From positions 1 to 6,169 of the forward strand of contig CAZQCJ010000004.1 in the NCBI GenBank assembly GCA_964591885.1: a DNA stretch of 6,169 nucleotides, written 5' to 3'. The notes under the pieces are model-generated. The model was not told the origin of the DNA and ran no database searches. It saw nothing but the letters and a program-made list of their open reading frames with translations. Made by a program: the position numbers and the translations under genes. The stretch comes from CAZQCJ01 sp964591885 (GTDB lineage Bacteria > Patescibacteriota > Microgenomatia > PFEM01 > JAPLYW01). Shown here one piece after another: positions 1 to 5,475 of this stretch (its first letter is position 1; every line of letters starts with the position of its first letter).

Positions 1-396
1 CCAAGCAAAGGTCGGAGAATAGCTGTTTTAGGAGAAATGGGGGAGTTGGGCCAATCAGCCGAATTAGAACACCAACATATAGGGCAAAGATTAGCTGAAC
101 TGAAAATAGATTTTTTTATTGGCATTGGCCCCTTACAGAAATTAGCTATTGGGCAGGCGTTAAAATCAGGCTTAAGAAAAGAACGGGTTTTTTGGACTAA
201 GGATGTTCTTGAAGCCGCCGAAATTCTGAAAAAAATCCTTAAAAAAAATGATTTATTTTATCTTAAAGGTTCACGTTTAAAACATATGGAGAGAATTCTT
301 CTGGCTTTATCAGGGAAGAAAGTTGGCTGTCGTGCAACCAGTTGTTGTTTTTATCACCATTGTGAAAGTTGTCCCTATCTAAAAACAGGTTTATAA
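1..396 (+). CDS. murF: MurF, UDP-MurNAc-tripeptide--D-alanyl-D-alanine ligase (C-terminal 131 residues, 5' partial)
   Basis: The frame is open from base 1, so this is the 3' end of a gene that starts outside the window; the ATG at 37 is internal. MurF is the cytoplasmic ATP-dependent ligase that adds D-Ala-D-Ala to UDP-MurNAc-tripeptide. What is visible is the Mur ligase C-terminal domain: RIAVLGEMGELG at visible residues 6-17, matching the family's AVLGDMLELG motif, followed by a conserved ExxH/IG segment, and LKGSR at 88-92, matching the VKGSR motif near the end of MurF. The catalytic P-loop and central domain are not in view. Most MurF proteins end soon after KGSR..MERV..AL. Here a tail continues with a CX4CCX2HHCX2C pattern (Cys 110, 115, 116, 121, 124; His 119, 120), which could bind a metal, though that is inference. 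The gene ends in tandem TAA TAA stops. Immediate linkage to mraY is the classical dcw order and supports the assignment. Confidence 0.93.
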   Translation, partial: PSKGRRIAVLGEMGELGQSAELEHQHIGQRLAELKIDFFIGIGPLQKLAIGQALKSGLRKERVFWTKDVLEAAEILKKILKKNDLFYLKGSRLKHMERILLALSGKKVGCRATSCCFYHHCESCPYLKTGL

Positions 397-397
397 T
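369..397 (+). promoter_or_regulatory. Candidate sigma70-type promoter for mraY inside the end of murF
   Basis: A -35-like hexamer TTGTCC (369-374, 4 of 6 consensus) is followed by a 17-bp spacer and a perfect -10 TATAAT (392-397). Transcription would begin near 404, giving a leader of about 13 nt before the mraY ATG at 417. The hexamers overlap the last murF codons and the tandem stop. Spacing and match are good, but the region is AT-rich, so a chance match is possible. It would allow mraY-murD-ftsW to be expressed independently of upstream genes. Confidence 0.4.
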
Positions 398-416
398 AAA
401 TTTGGTTTAAATTAAT

Positions 417-1448
417 ATGGCCTTATATCTAAGTTTGCTTATTTTTTCCTTTTTGCTGACCAGTCTTTTAGTTGTTCCTTTTATTAATTTTCTTTACAGA
501 GTTCGTTTTCTGCGTCGGGCTCAAACTACTCATGATTTTTTAGGAATACGCAGTAAAATTTTTGACCGTTTCAATAAGCATAAAGTTGGGACACCAGTTG
601 GCGGTGGTTTGCTGATTATTTTTGTTGTTTCCCTTCTTTATGCGGTAGTTTTCCCCTTGATTACTTTTTTAGGTGTTTTTGTCAGCTCCCATTTTCCCAT
701 TAAAGAAGAATTAAACGTTTTGTTTTTCACTTTTATCGGTTTTGGCCTTTTGGGTCTTTATGACGACATCAAAAAGCTTTTCGGTTTTAAATATTCCGGG
801 TTTTTTGGTTTGCGTCTACGTCATAAATTTATTATCCAATGGTTCTTGGCTTTTACCATTGCTATCTTGCTTTATAAAAACTTGGGAATTAACTTTTTCT
901 ATATTCCTTTTTTCGGCATTATCCATTTGGGTCTTTGGTATATTCCTTTTGCCGCTTTTGTTATTGTTGCTTTTGCCAACGCCTTTAATATCACTGACGG
1001 ATTGGACGGTTTGTCTAGCGGCCTTTTAATGATTTGTCTTTTTGCCTTTTGGATTCTTTCCAGCCAATCTCTGGATACTTCTCTATCTATTTTTATTGCC
1101 TTGTGGATTGGCTCCTTACTGGCCTTTTTATATTTTAATGTTTACCCGGCCCGTATCTGGCTGGGGGATGTCGGGGCCTTGTCTTTTGGGGCGACTTTAG
1201 CGGTTGTTGGTCTTTTGATTGGTAAAACCATGGCTTTGGTTATTATTGGTGGCCTTTTTGTTTTTGAAGCCGGCTCTAGTTTAACTCAGATGCTTTGGAA
1301 AAAATTTTTCAAAAGAAAACTTTACACTGTTTCTCCTTTTCACTTATGGCTGCAGAACAAGGGTTGGGAAGAACCTAAAATTGTCTCTCGGGCTTGGCTA
1401 GCCGGCATTATTTTAGCTGTCTTTGGTCTTTGGCTGGCTTTCCTTTAA
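417..1448 (+). CDS. mraY: MraY, phospho-N-acetylmuramoyl-pentapeptide transferase
   Basis: This integral membrane enzyme transfers phospho-MurNAc-pentapeptide from UDP to undecaprenyl phosphate, making lipid I on the inner leaflet. The product is 343 aa, close to the family's usual 320-360, and very hydrophobic, with about ten membrane segments. Motifs in order are GTPVGGG (58-64, the family's GTPTMGG), an Asp pair D116-D117 in GLYDDIKK, NAFNITDGLDGL (188-199), WLGDVGALSFG (248-258, with D251 matching the third catalytic Asp) and KGWEEPK (315-321). The last motif separates MraY from WecA/TagO relatives. The usual PxHHHFE motif reads PFHLWLQ (307-313), so only the first His (H309) of the triad remains. 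The ATG is 20 nt after the murF stop with no Shine-Dalgarno sequence; no other in-frame Met precedes the first motif. The gene sits between murF and murD, as in most dcw clusters. Confidence 0.95.
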   Translation: MALYLSLLIFSFLLTSLLVVPFINFLYRVRFLRRAQTTHDFLGIRSKIFDRFNKHKVGTPVGGGLLIIFVVSLLYAVVFPLITFLGVFVSSHFPIKEELNVLFFTFIGFGLLGLYDDIKKLFGFKYSGFFGLRLRHKFIIQWFLAFTIAILLYKNLGINFFYIPFFGIIHLGLWYIPFAAFVIVAFANAFNITDGLDGLSSGLLMICLFAFWILSSQSLDTSLSIFIALWIGSLLAFLYFNVYPARIWLGDVGALSFGATLAVVGLLIGKTMALVIIGGLFVFEAGSSLTQMLWKKFFKRKLYTVSPFHLWLQNKGWEEPKIVSRAWLAGIILAVFGLWLAFL

Positions 1449-1451
1449 AGT

Positions 1452-2798
1452 ATGGAAAATTTTAAACAGAAAAAAGTTGCTGTTTTAGGCTTTGGTCTTG
1501 AAGGTCAGGATTTATGTCGTTTTTTATTAGAACAAAAGGCTCAAATTACTGTTTTTGACCAGAAAGATAAACTTGATGGTAAAGAATACCAGAATTTTAA
1601 AAAGGCCGGTGTTAATTTTAAACTAGGTAATGATTGTCTAAGCTCTTTGTCTAACTTTGACTTTGTTTTTCGCTCACCGGGGTTTAAACGTTTCTTGCCG
1701 GAAATTAAAAAAGCAGAAAAGCAAGGGGCTCAAATTTCTTCAGCAACAAAACTTTTCTTTGAACTCTGTCCAGGGAGAATTATCGGGGTTACTGGAACAA
1801 AAGGTAAAGGGACAACCGCAACCTTAATTGCGGAAATCTTGAAAAATAACAAACGTTCGGTTTTCTTGGCTGGGAATGTTGGGCAACCAATGTTAAGCTT
1901 ATTGCCTCAAATTAAAAAAGGAAGCTGGGTGGTTTTGGAGCTTTCAAGTTTTCAATTACAGGATTTAAATCAAAGTCCCCAGATAGCTGTAGTTTTGTTT
2001 GTTGCTCCTGAACATCTGGACTATCACAAAAATCTCAAGGAGTATGTTCAAGCAAAAGCAAAGATTGTTTTTCATCAAAAAAAGAATAATGTAACTGTTT
2101 TAAATGCTGATGATTTAATTTCTTCTTCTTTTGCAAAGTTAACGCCAGCTAAGACTTATTATTTTTCCCGCCAGAAAAGAGTTAACGGTGCTTATGTACA
2201 AAACAGAGAAATTTATCTTTTTGAGGAAAAGCTAGGTTCAGTTGATAATTTACAGCTTTTGGGCGAGCATAATTGGGATAATGTTTGTGCGGCAACACTG
2301 GCTTCTTCTTTGGCTGGGGCCAGTTTAGAATCAATCAAGAAAACTATTTTTTCTTTTAAAGGATTGGAACATCGCTTGGAGCATGTGAAGACAATTAACA
2401 GGGTTGCTTTTTACAATGATTCCTTTTCCACAACACCGGAGACAACCATGGCTGCAGTTAAATCTTTTGAAAAGCCCATCATTTTAATTGCCGGCGGTTC
2501 GGAAAAAAACTCAGATTATACTGAATTGGGGAGGGAAATTAGCAAATCTTCAGTGAAGAGTTTAATTTTAATTGGTCAAACAGCAGGAAGAATTAAAAAT
2601 TCAGTTTTAAAAGCTGGGTTTCAAGGAGAAATTATTTTTCGGCCCTCAGAAAAAATGTCAAGAATCGTTAGCCTAGCTTTAGCCAAAGCTAAACCAGGGG
2701 ATATTGTTCTCCTTTCGCCGGCTTGTGCTTCCTTTGATATTTTTGAAAATTATAAGCAACGCGGCTCTCAATTTAAAAAATATGCCCAGGCGCTTTAA
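1452..2798 (+). CDS. murD: MurD, UDP-N-acetylmuramoylalanine--D-glutamate ligase
   Basis: This cytoplasmic ATP-dependent ligase adds D-Glu to UDP-MurNAc-L-Ala. The product is 448 aa, against about 440-460 usual. The N-terminal Rossmann-like domain has GFGLEGQD (13-20) and SPGF (75-78), as in MurD. The central ATPase domain has the P-loop GVTGTKGKGTT (112-122, with K119 the nucleotide-binding Lys), ELSSFQL (163-169), EHLDYH (187-192), a Lys at 202 that aligns with the carbamylated Lys of E. coli MurD, GEHNWDN (271-277) and HRLEHV (307-312). The C-terminal domain has YNDSFSTTPETT (321-332), AGGSEK (347-352) and LSPACASFDIF (421-431) followed by a QRG. The family's NDSKATN motif has Phe (F325) in place of Lys. 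The ATG lies 3 nt after the mraY stop, so translation is probably coupled; no Shine-Dalgarno sequence is visible. The 3' end overlaps ftsW by 17 nt. Confidence 0.96.
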   Translation: MENFKQKKVAVLGFGLEGQDLCRFLLEQKAQITVFDQKDKLDGKEYQNFKKAGVNFKLGNDCLSSLSNFDFVFRSPGFKRFLPEIKKAEKQGAQISSATKLFFELCPGRIIGVTGTKGKGTTATLIAEILKNNKRSVFLAGNVGQPMLSLLPQIKKGSWVVLELSSFQLQDLNQSPQIAVVLFVAPEHLDYHKNLKEYVQAKAKIVFHQKKNNVTVLNADDLISSSFAKLTPAKTYYFSRQKRVNGAYVQNREIYLFEEKLGSVDNLQLLGEHNWDNVCAATLASSLAGASLESIKKTIFSFKGLEHRLEHVKTINRVAFYNDSFSTTPETTMAAVKSFEKPIILIAGGSEKNSDYTELGREISKSSVKSLILIGQTAGRIKNSVLKAGFQGEIIFRPSEKMSRIVSLALAKAKPGDIVLLSPACASFDIFENYKQRGSQFKKYAQAL

Positions 2799-3894
2799 GA
2801 ATAAAGTTACTCTTAAAAATTGTAATTCTAGTCCAGATTGGTTTTTAATCAGTTTAATTTTGGGTTTAACTGTTTTTGGCATTGTCATGGTGGGCAATGC
2901 TTCAGTGGTTGAGGCTTTTCGTGATTTTGGTGATAAATTTTATTACCTTCGCCAGCAACTTATCTGGGCTGTTTTCGGGCTGTTGGCTTTTGTTGTTTTT
3001 TCCTTTTTTGATTATCGAAAGTTAAGAAAATTAGCTTTGCCTTTAATGCTTTTTTCTTTTGTTTCTCTGATTTTAGTTTTAATTCCAGCTATTGGCATTA
3101 AGAGCCTGGGAGCTAGACGTTGGTTGTCCTTGGGTTTTTTTAGTTTTCAACCTTCGGAATTAACAAAACTGGCTTTTGTTTTGTACCTTTCTTCCTTTTT
3201 TGCCAGCAAGAAAAAATTTTGGCCCTTCTTGTTTGTTCTAGGAGCTCTTTTGATGTTAATTATGCTCCAGCCTGATTTAGGCACGGCCGTTATTTTAGCA
3301 GCTACTGGTTTGGTTGTTTATTTTGTTTCTGGAGGCTCATTATTTTTAATTAGCTTGGCTGGGTTGTTTGGCTTACTTAGCGGGGCAGCCTTGATTTTTT
3401 TCTCCTCCTACCGGCGGGAAAGATTTTTAACCTTTTTAAATCCGGCCCGTGACCCTTTGGGGGCTTCCTATCATATCCGTCAGATTTTGATTGCCATTGG
3501 TTCAGGGGGCTTGTTTGGGGTTGGCTTGGGCCAGTCCAGGCAAAAATATGAATACCTGCCAGAAGCAACCACTGATTCTATTTTTGCTGTTATCGCCGAA
3601 GAATTGGGTTTTGTGGGAGCAATTTCCCTCCTAGTCCTTTTCTTGCTAGTTGTTTGGCGAGGAATGAGAATTGCTAAAGAAGCTCCGGATGATTTTGCTC
3701 GACTCTTAGCTGTGGGAATTACAGCCTGGATTGGTTTTCAGGCTTTGGTTAATCTTAGTGCGATGGTCGCCATTGTCCCTTTAACCGGCGTTCCTCTTCC
3801 TTTTATTTCCTACGGCGGTTCATCTTTAGTTTTGTCTTTAACCGCCATGGGGATTTTAGTTAATATTTCTAAACAGAGAATTATAGAGAAGTAA
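2782..3894 (+). CDS. ftsW: FtsW, septal peptidoglycan glycosyltransferase (SEDS family)
   Basis: FtsW polymerises lipid II at the division septum together with a class B PBP. From the ATG at 2782 the product is 370 aa with about ten hydrophobic membrane segments (roughly 20-38, 55-76, 84-105, 129-139, 146-162, 169-186, 187-208, 278-295, 308-329, 349-363). SEDS signatures are QPSELTK (123-129), QPDLGTA (163-169), IAIGSGGLFGVGLG (237-250), YLPEATTDSIFAVIAEELGF (258-277, with D265 matching the catalytic Asp) and GVPLPFISYGGSS (336-348). RodA shares these motifs; FtsW is preferred because of its position between murD and murG. The frame is open further upstream to an ATG at 2704, but that would overlap murD by 95 nt and add a basic, hydrophobic N-terminus not typical of the family. 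The chosen start gives a 17-nt overlap. The ATG lacks a Shine-Dalgarno sequence and probably relies on translational coupling with murD. Confidence 0.93.
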   Translation: MPRRFKNKVTLKNCNSSPDWFLISLILGLTVFGIVMVGNASVVEAFRDFGDKFYYLRQQLIWAVFGLLAFVVFSFFDYRKLRKLALPLMLFSFVSLILVLIPAIGIKSLGARRWLSLGFFSFQPSELTKLAFVLYLSSFFASKKKFWPFLFVLGALLMLIMLQPDLGTAVILAATGLVVYFVSGGSLFLISLAGLFGLLSGAALIFFSSYRRERFLTFLNPARDPLGASYHIRQILIAIGSGGLFGVGLGQSRQKYEYLPEATTDSIFAVIAEELGFVGAISLLVLFLLVVWRGMRIAKEAPDDFARLLAVGITAWIGFQALVNLSAMVAIVPLTGVPLPFISYGGSSLVLSLTAMGILVNISKQRIIEK

Positions 3895-3910
3895 AATTAT
3901 AGAAAAGTAA
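3879..3910 (+). repeat. 16-bp tandem duplication across the ftsW stop codon
   Basis: AATTATAGAGAAGTAA (3879-3894) is followed immediately by AATTATAGAAAAGTAA (3895-3910), with one mismatch in 16. The first copy ends exactly on the ftsW TAA stop, so the second is non-coding. It looks like a slippage or short tandem duplication event downstream of the gene. No regulatory role is evident. Confidence 0.75.
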
Positions 3911-3920
3911 AGATAGTTTC

Positions 3921-3946
3921 AAAAAAAGAAGAAAAGGTTAACTTTT
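3921..3946 (-). terminator. Weak candidate terminator for the minus-strand gene
   Basis: Read on the minus strand, a short inverted repeat AAAAG-TTAAC-CTTTT (3946-3932) is followed by the T-rich run CTTCTTTTTTT (3931-3921). This would lie just at and beyond the TAA stop (3938-3940) of the small minus-strand gene. The stem is only 5 bp with a single G-C pair, so intrinsic termination would be weak. On the plus strand the T-tract after the stem is interrupted, so it is a poor terminator for ftsW. Confidence 0.25.
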
Positions 3947-4279
3947 AAAGATTTTTCTAACTAAAGTACCGATAAGTTTTTGGAGTAGAGGCTCTTTTTT
4001 TTGATAAGCAAACTTATTTTTCAAATAAGGAGCTTTTTCTTTGAATTTTGACCAGCAAGAAAGAACGATCCATTCACCTTTTTCATTTTTTTTAACAATA
4101 ACTTCAACTCTCTGCTTCCCGTAGTTTTTATAAAATTTTGTTGAGCCTGGTATTTTTCCAGCTAATTGTCCATTAGGATTTTTAAAAGTCTCATAGGCCT
4201 TTTCCTGTGTAATCCCGCGGTTGTAAAGTCGGTTAATAGCATGATTGGTGAAAACAAGGTCTAAATATTTTCTCTTCAT
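3938..4279 (-). CDS. Small basic DUF4258-like protein, function unknown
   Basis: The product is 113 aa and strongly basic. Its N-terminus, LVFTNHAINRLYNRGITQEK (8-27), matches the pattern of DUF4258-like proteins: a beta-strand, then HAxxRxxxRGI, then a helix. A small beta-rich region follows, with RVEVIVKK (57-64) and GEWIVLSCW (68-76). DUF4258 proteins are often compared with RelE/BECR-fold toxins, but most have no known function and I do not assign one here. The C-terminal 17 residues (97-113) form a likely amphipathic helix with hydrophobic residues every 3-4 positions and several Lys/Arg. The gene is convergent with ftsW (43 nt apart) and divergent from murG (86 nt apart), interrupting an otherwise plus-strand dcw operon. 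No antitoxin-like partner is next to it. The ATG lacks a Shine-Dalgarno sequence; another ATG 5 nt upstream is out of frame. I am confident it is a gene and less sure of the family. Confidence 0.75.
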   Translation of the reverse strand: MKRKYLDLVFTNHAINRLYNRGITQEKAYETFKNPNGQLAGKIPGSTKFYKNYGKQRVEVIVKKNEKGEWIVLSCWSKFKEKAPYLKNKFAYQKKEPLLQKLIGTLVRKIFKS

Positions 4280-4287
4280 TTCATTTT

Positions 4288-4318
4288 ATTATTTATCATT
4301 ATTTATTATTAAATAAAT
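4288..4318. repeat. AT-rich 10-bp phased repeat with embedded palindrome
   Basis: Three consecutive 10-bp units, ATTATTTATC (4288-4297), ATTATTTATT (4298-4307) and ATTAAATAAA (4308-4317), form a pure A/T block apart from one C. Inside it lies a perfect inverted repeat ATTTATT-ATTA-AATAAAT (4301-4318), whose right end overlaps the candidate -10 of the minus-strand gene. The 10-bp spacing is close to one helical turn, so intrinsic curvature or a repressor site are both possible. Low-complexity AT drift is the null explanation. Confidence 0.4.
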
Positions 4319-4325
4319 TTTAACA
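4317..4325 (-). promoter_or_regulatory. Candidate extended -10 promoter of the DUF4258-like gene
   Basis: On the minus strand the sequence reads TGTTAAAAT: an extended -10 TGn (4325-4323) followed by TAAAAT (4322-4317, 5 of 6 consensus). Transcription would start near 4310, giving a leader of about 30 nt before the ATG at 4279. The -35 position has only a weak match (TCCCCA, 4345-4340). It faces away from the murG promoter, the two -10 regions being 24 bp apart, so polymerases could compete for the same stretch. Confidence 0.35.
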
Positions 4326-4330
4326 TAAAG

Positions 4331-4358
4331 CTGATTTCGTGGGGAGAAATGTTATAAT
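4331..4358 (+). promoter_or_regulatory. Extended -10 promoter of murG, predicted leaderless transcript
   Basis: A perfect extended -10, TGTTATAAT (4350-4358), is preceded at a 16-bp spacing by CTGATT (4331-4336), which keeps the TGA core of a -35. The -10 ends 7 nt before the murG ATG at 4366, so transcription should begin at or within 1-2 nt of the start codon and the mRNA would have no 5' leader. There is no ribosome binding site upstream of the ATG, consistent with this. It explains how murG is expressed despite the reversed gene separating it from ftsW. Confidence 0.6.
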
Positions 4359-4365
4359 CAGAAGT

Positions 4366-5475
4366 ATGAAAAAAAAGAAAATTGTTATTAGCGGCGGCCA
4401 TCTGACTCCGGCCTTAGCGGTAATAGAAGAATTGCAAAAAAGAGGAGATTGGCAGATTTTCTATTTTGGCCGGCCTTATTCTACTGAAGGCGATAAGACA
4501 CCTTCTTTAGAATCAAAGATTATTCGTCAAAAGGGGATTAAGTTTATTCCTATTAACTTTGGCAGAATCCAACATAAATTTACCCGTTATACCTTATTGT
4601 CTTTTTTACGAATTCCCTATGGTTTTATTTTGACTTTTTATTACCTTTTTCGTTTAAAACCAGATTTAGTCTTGTCTTTTGGCAGTTATGTTGGGGTGAC
4701 CGTCTCTTTTTGGGCTTGGCTTTTGGCTATTCCTGTAGCTATTCATGAACAAACAACTGTTTTTGGCTTAGCTAATAAAATAACCTCTTTTTGGGCTAAG
4801 AAAATTTTTGTTTCCTGGCCCAAAACACGGAAATATTTATCTAAAGAAAAGATGATTTTGACCGGTAATCCTTTACGGCAAGAAGTTTTTCTTTTCAATC
4901 AAGGAATTTGGAATGCCTTTAAACTTGATTCTAAATTGCCGTTGATTTTGGTTACCGGTGGCAATCAGGGTTCTCATCGGATTAATTTAGCTGTTGAAGC
5001 TATTTTAGAAAGAATTTTGTCTAAATATAATCTTTGCCATTTAACCGGCCATTTACAGATTTTCAACGATTTCAAACGCTTATCTGAAAAGAAAAAAGAA
5101 TTACCAATTAATTTAAAAAATCGTTACCTGCTTAAAGAATATTTTACTGAAGAATGGGGAACTATTCTTAAAAAAGCTGATTTAGTTGTTTCCCGAGCCG
5201 GCATTAATACCATCAGCGAATTATTGACTTTAGGGAAGCCTCAATTATTAATTCCCATTCCCTGGTTGCCAGGCGACGAGCAGACCAAGAATGCTCAAAT
5301 GATTAAGAAGATGGGCTTGGGCGAGATTCTATCACAGGATAATTTAACCCCGGAAAGTTTGTTGGAAAAAATAGAATCAATGATGAAGAATTTAAAAAAA
5401 TATCAGCAGAAACCGAATTTAGCTAATCGTCAAGCCGCAAGGAAAATCGTTGATGAGTTGGAAAAAATGGTTTAA
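4366..5475 (+). CDS. murG: MurG, UDP-GlcNAc--MurNAc-(pentapeptide)-pyrophosphoryl-undecaprenol GlcNAc transferase
   Basis: MurG is the membrane-associated GT-B glycosyltransferase that adds GlcNAc to lipid I to give lipid II on the cytoplasmic face. The product is 369 aa, near the usual 350-370. Motifs are SGGHLTPALAV (9-19), SFGSYVG (104-110), HEQTTVFGLANK (127-138), LTGNPLR (165-171), TGGNQGSHRIN (197-207), SRAGINTISELLTLGKP (276-292) and PWLPGDEQTKNAQ (299-311), the last two being the UDP-GlcNAc-binding C-terminal domain. The first glycine-rich loop is shortened: the family's GGTGGH reads SGGH, about three residues fewer, with the His (H12) kept. A GTG at 4339 would extend the protein by nine residues, but it lies upstream of the extended -10, so the ATG at 4366 followed by a Lys run and the first beta-strand is preferred. 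The gene overlaps ftsQ by 23 nt. Confidence 0.93.
   Translation: MKKKKIVISGGHLTPALAVIEELQKRGDWQIFYFGRPYSTEGDKTPSLESKIIRQKGIKFIPINFGRIQHKFTRYTLLSFLRIPYGFILTFYYLFRLKPDLVLSFGSYVGVTVSFWAWLLAIPVAIHEQTTVFGLANKITSFWAKKIFVSWPKTRKYLSKEKMILTGNPLRQEVFLFNQGIWNAFKLDSKLPLILVTGGNQGSHRINLAVEAILERILSKYNLCHLTGHLQIFNDFKRLSEKKKELPINLKNRYLLKEYFTEEWGTILKKADLVVSRAGINTISELLTLGKPQLLIPIPWLPGDEQTKNAQMIKKMGLGEILSQDNLTPESLLEKIESMMKNLKKYQQKPNLANRQAARKIVDELEKMV
5439..5443 (+). promoter_or_regulatory. Shine-Dalgarno site for ftsQ
   Basis: AAGGA, 9 nt before the ATG at 5453 and inside the murG coding region, is the only convincing Shine-Dalgarno sequence in front of any gene in the window. It supports the ftsQ start that overlaps the end of murG. 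Confidence 0.55.

Noticed and set aside
742..1029. 95-codon plus-strand open frame inside mraY
   Set aside because: It is a hydrophobic shadow of the membrane segments of mraY in another frame and covers conserved MraY motifs.
417..1448. WecA/TagO-type transferase instead of MraY
   Set aside because: The KGWEEPK motif, the GTPVGGG motif and the position between murF and murD all point to MraY, despite the altered HHH motif.
2704..2781. Upstream ATG extension of ftsW
   Set aside because: It would overlap murD by 95 nt across MurD's conserved SPACASFD motif, and the added residues do not resemble an FtsW N-terminus. The ATG at 2782 gives a normal-length protein.
2679..2897. 72-codon minus-strand open frame across the murD/ftsW junction
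   Set aside because: It is antisense to two well-supported genes and shows no recognisable domain.
3377..3568. 63-codon minus-strand open frame inside ftsW
   Set aside because: It is antisense to the SEDS signature region, with no recognisable domain or start signal.
2782..3894. RodA instead of FtsW
   Set aside because: Motifs cannot fully separate the two, but the placement between murD and murG is the classical ftsW position.
3895..3946. Strong bidirectional terminator between ftsW and the convergent gene
   Set aside because: The only inverted repeat has a 5-bp stem with one G-C pair. It has a T-tract on the minus strand but not a clean one on the plus strand, so it is kept only as a weak minus-strand candidate.
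4339..4365. GTG start for murG
   Set aside because: The GTG lies upstream of the extended -10, so the predicted transcript would not contain it, and MurG proteins start just before the first beta-strand, which fits the ATG at 4366.
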